Part shown: one piece after another, positions 63,866 to 64,000 of the stretch
Position numbering within the stretch: position 1 is the first letter of the stretch
Layout: every line of letters starts with the position of its first letter
NCBI GenBank assembly: GCA_964035545.1
Contig: OZ037769.1
Location: 15,037,133 to 15,101,132, forward strand
Direction: 5' to 3'
DNA: 64,000 nucleotides
From: Bugula neritina
Lineage: Eukaryota > Bryozoa > Gymnolaemata > Cheilostomatida > Bugulidae
The notes under the pieces: model-generated
What the model saw: the letters and a program-made list of their open reading frames with translations, nothing else
The model's database searches: none
What the model was told of the DNA's origin: nothing
Position numbers and translations under genes: made by a program

Positions 63866-64000
63866 TTTCAGTAATTCAGTAGAAGATTTTAGCTTACTTA
63901 GTATGTACTCAGTGAGAGATGTGCTTTTGTCTATCATGAGCTCTTCTTCTAATGTAGACTTTATCTGAATGAGAATAGTCTTAGCAGGTCTATATCTGCT
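63866..64000 (-). pseudogene. Partial paralogue of the NT-TPR gene at window edge
   Basis: On the minus strand this encodes ILIQIKSTLEEELMIDKSTS then LTEYILSKL, aligning to the segment of the main gene at about 57610-57735. Similarity stops at about 63866, soon followed by an in-frame stop, so this copy lacks the TPR part. The rest lies beyond the window. It indicates a local tandem duplication of the family. Confidence 0.68.

Overview
This window is nuclear DNA from an AT-rich animal genome. Genes are split into phase-consistent exons with GT/AG borders, introns are large, and SINEs, Penelope-like, Gypsy, non-LTR and mariner elements are abundant, with very long (TA)n and (CA)n arrays. The gene families (atlastin/GBP-like GTPase, SLC16-like transporter, ependymin-related protein, nucleotidyltransferase-TPR protein) and the element types fit a marine invertebrate, probably a lophotrochozoan. 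That placement is inference; nothing in the window names the species.

Layout. 0.3-2.4 kb: a decayed ORF chain, possibly retroelement gag. 4.3-8.4 kb (minus): a nine-exon SLC16-like transporter gene, complete except for one frame break in exon 8; two of its exons recur in inverted orientation at 11.5-12.1 kb. 12.6-15.9 kb: a Penelope-like element (PLE) with pseudo-LTRs. 16.6-39.7 kb (minus): one 10-exon, 495-residue atlastin/GBP-like GTPase gene whose introns hold a second PLE copy, hammerhead-ribozyme sequences, a Gypsy element, a decayed second Gypsy, two MITE-like elements and a SINE. 41.4-45.5 kb: a 4-kb inverted repeat with a non-LTR retrotransposon inserted in one arm only. 47.6-50.8 kb (plus): a four-exon ependymin-related gene with an in-frame TGA and a rearranged mariner in intron 1. 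54.3-54.7 kb: a fold-back element. 56.1-60.9 kb (minus): a nucleotidyltransferase-TPR gene, with a partial paralogue running off the right edge.

Most notable signal. At least five separate loci carry hammerhead ribozyme cores or pieces of them: both PLE pseudo-LTRs, the second PLE copy, a fragment beside that copy, a complete motif at 24.73-24.79 kb, and a 202-bp near-perfect palindrome at 33.48-33.69 kb with a complete hammerhead on each strand. Nearly all of these, and several MITE or inverted-repeat elements, are bounded by (TA)n or (CA)n arrays. This suggests a family of ribozyme-bearing retroelements living in TA-rich microsatellites. All calls come from reading the sequence; no search or folding program was run.
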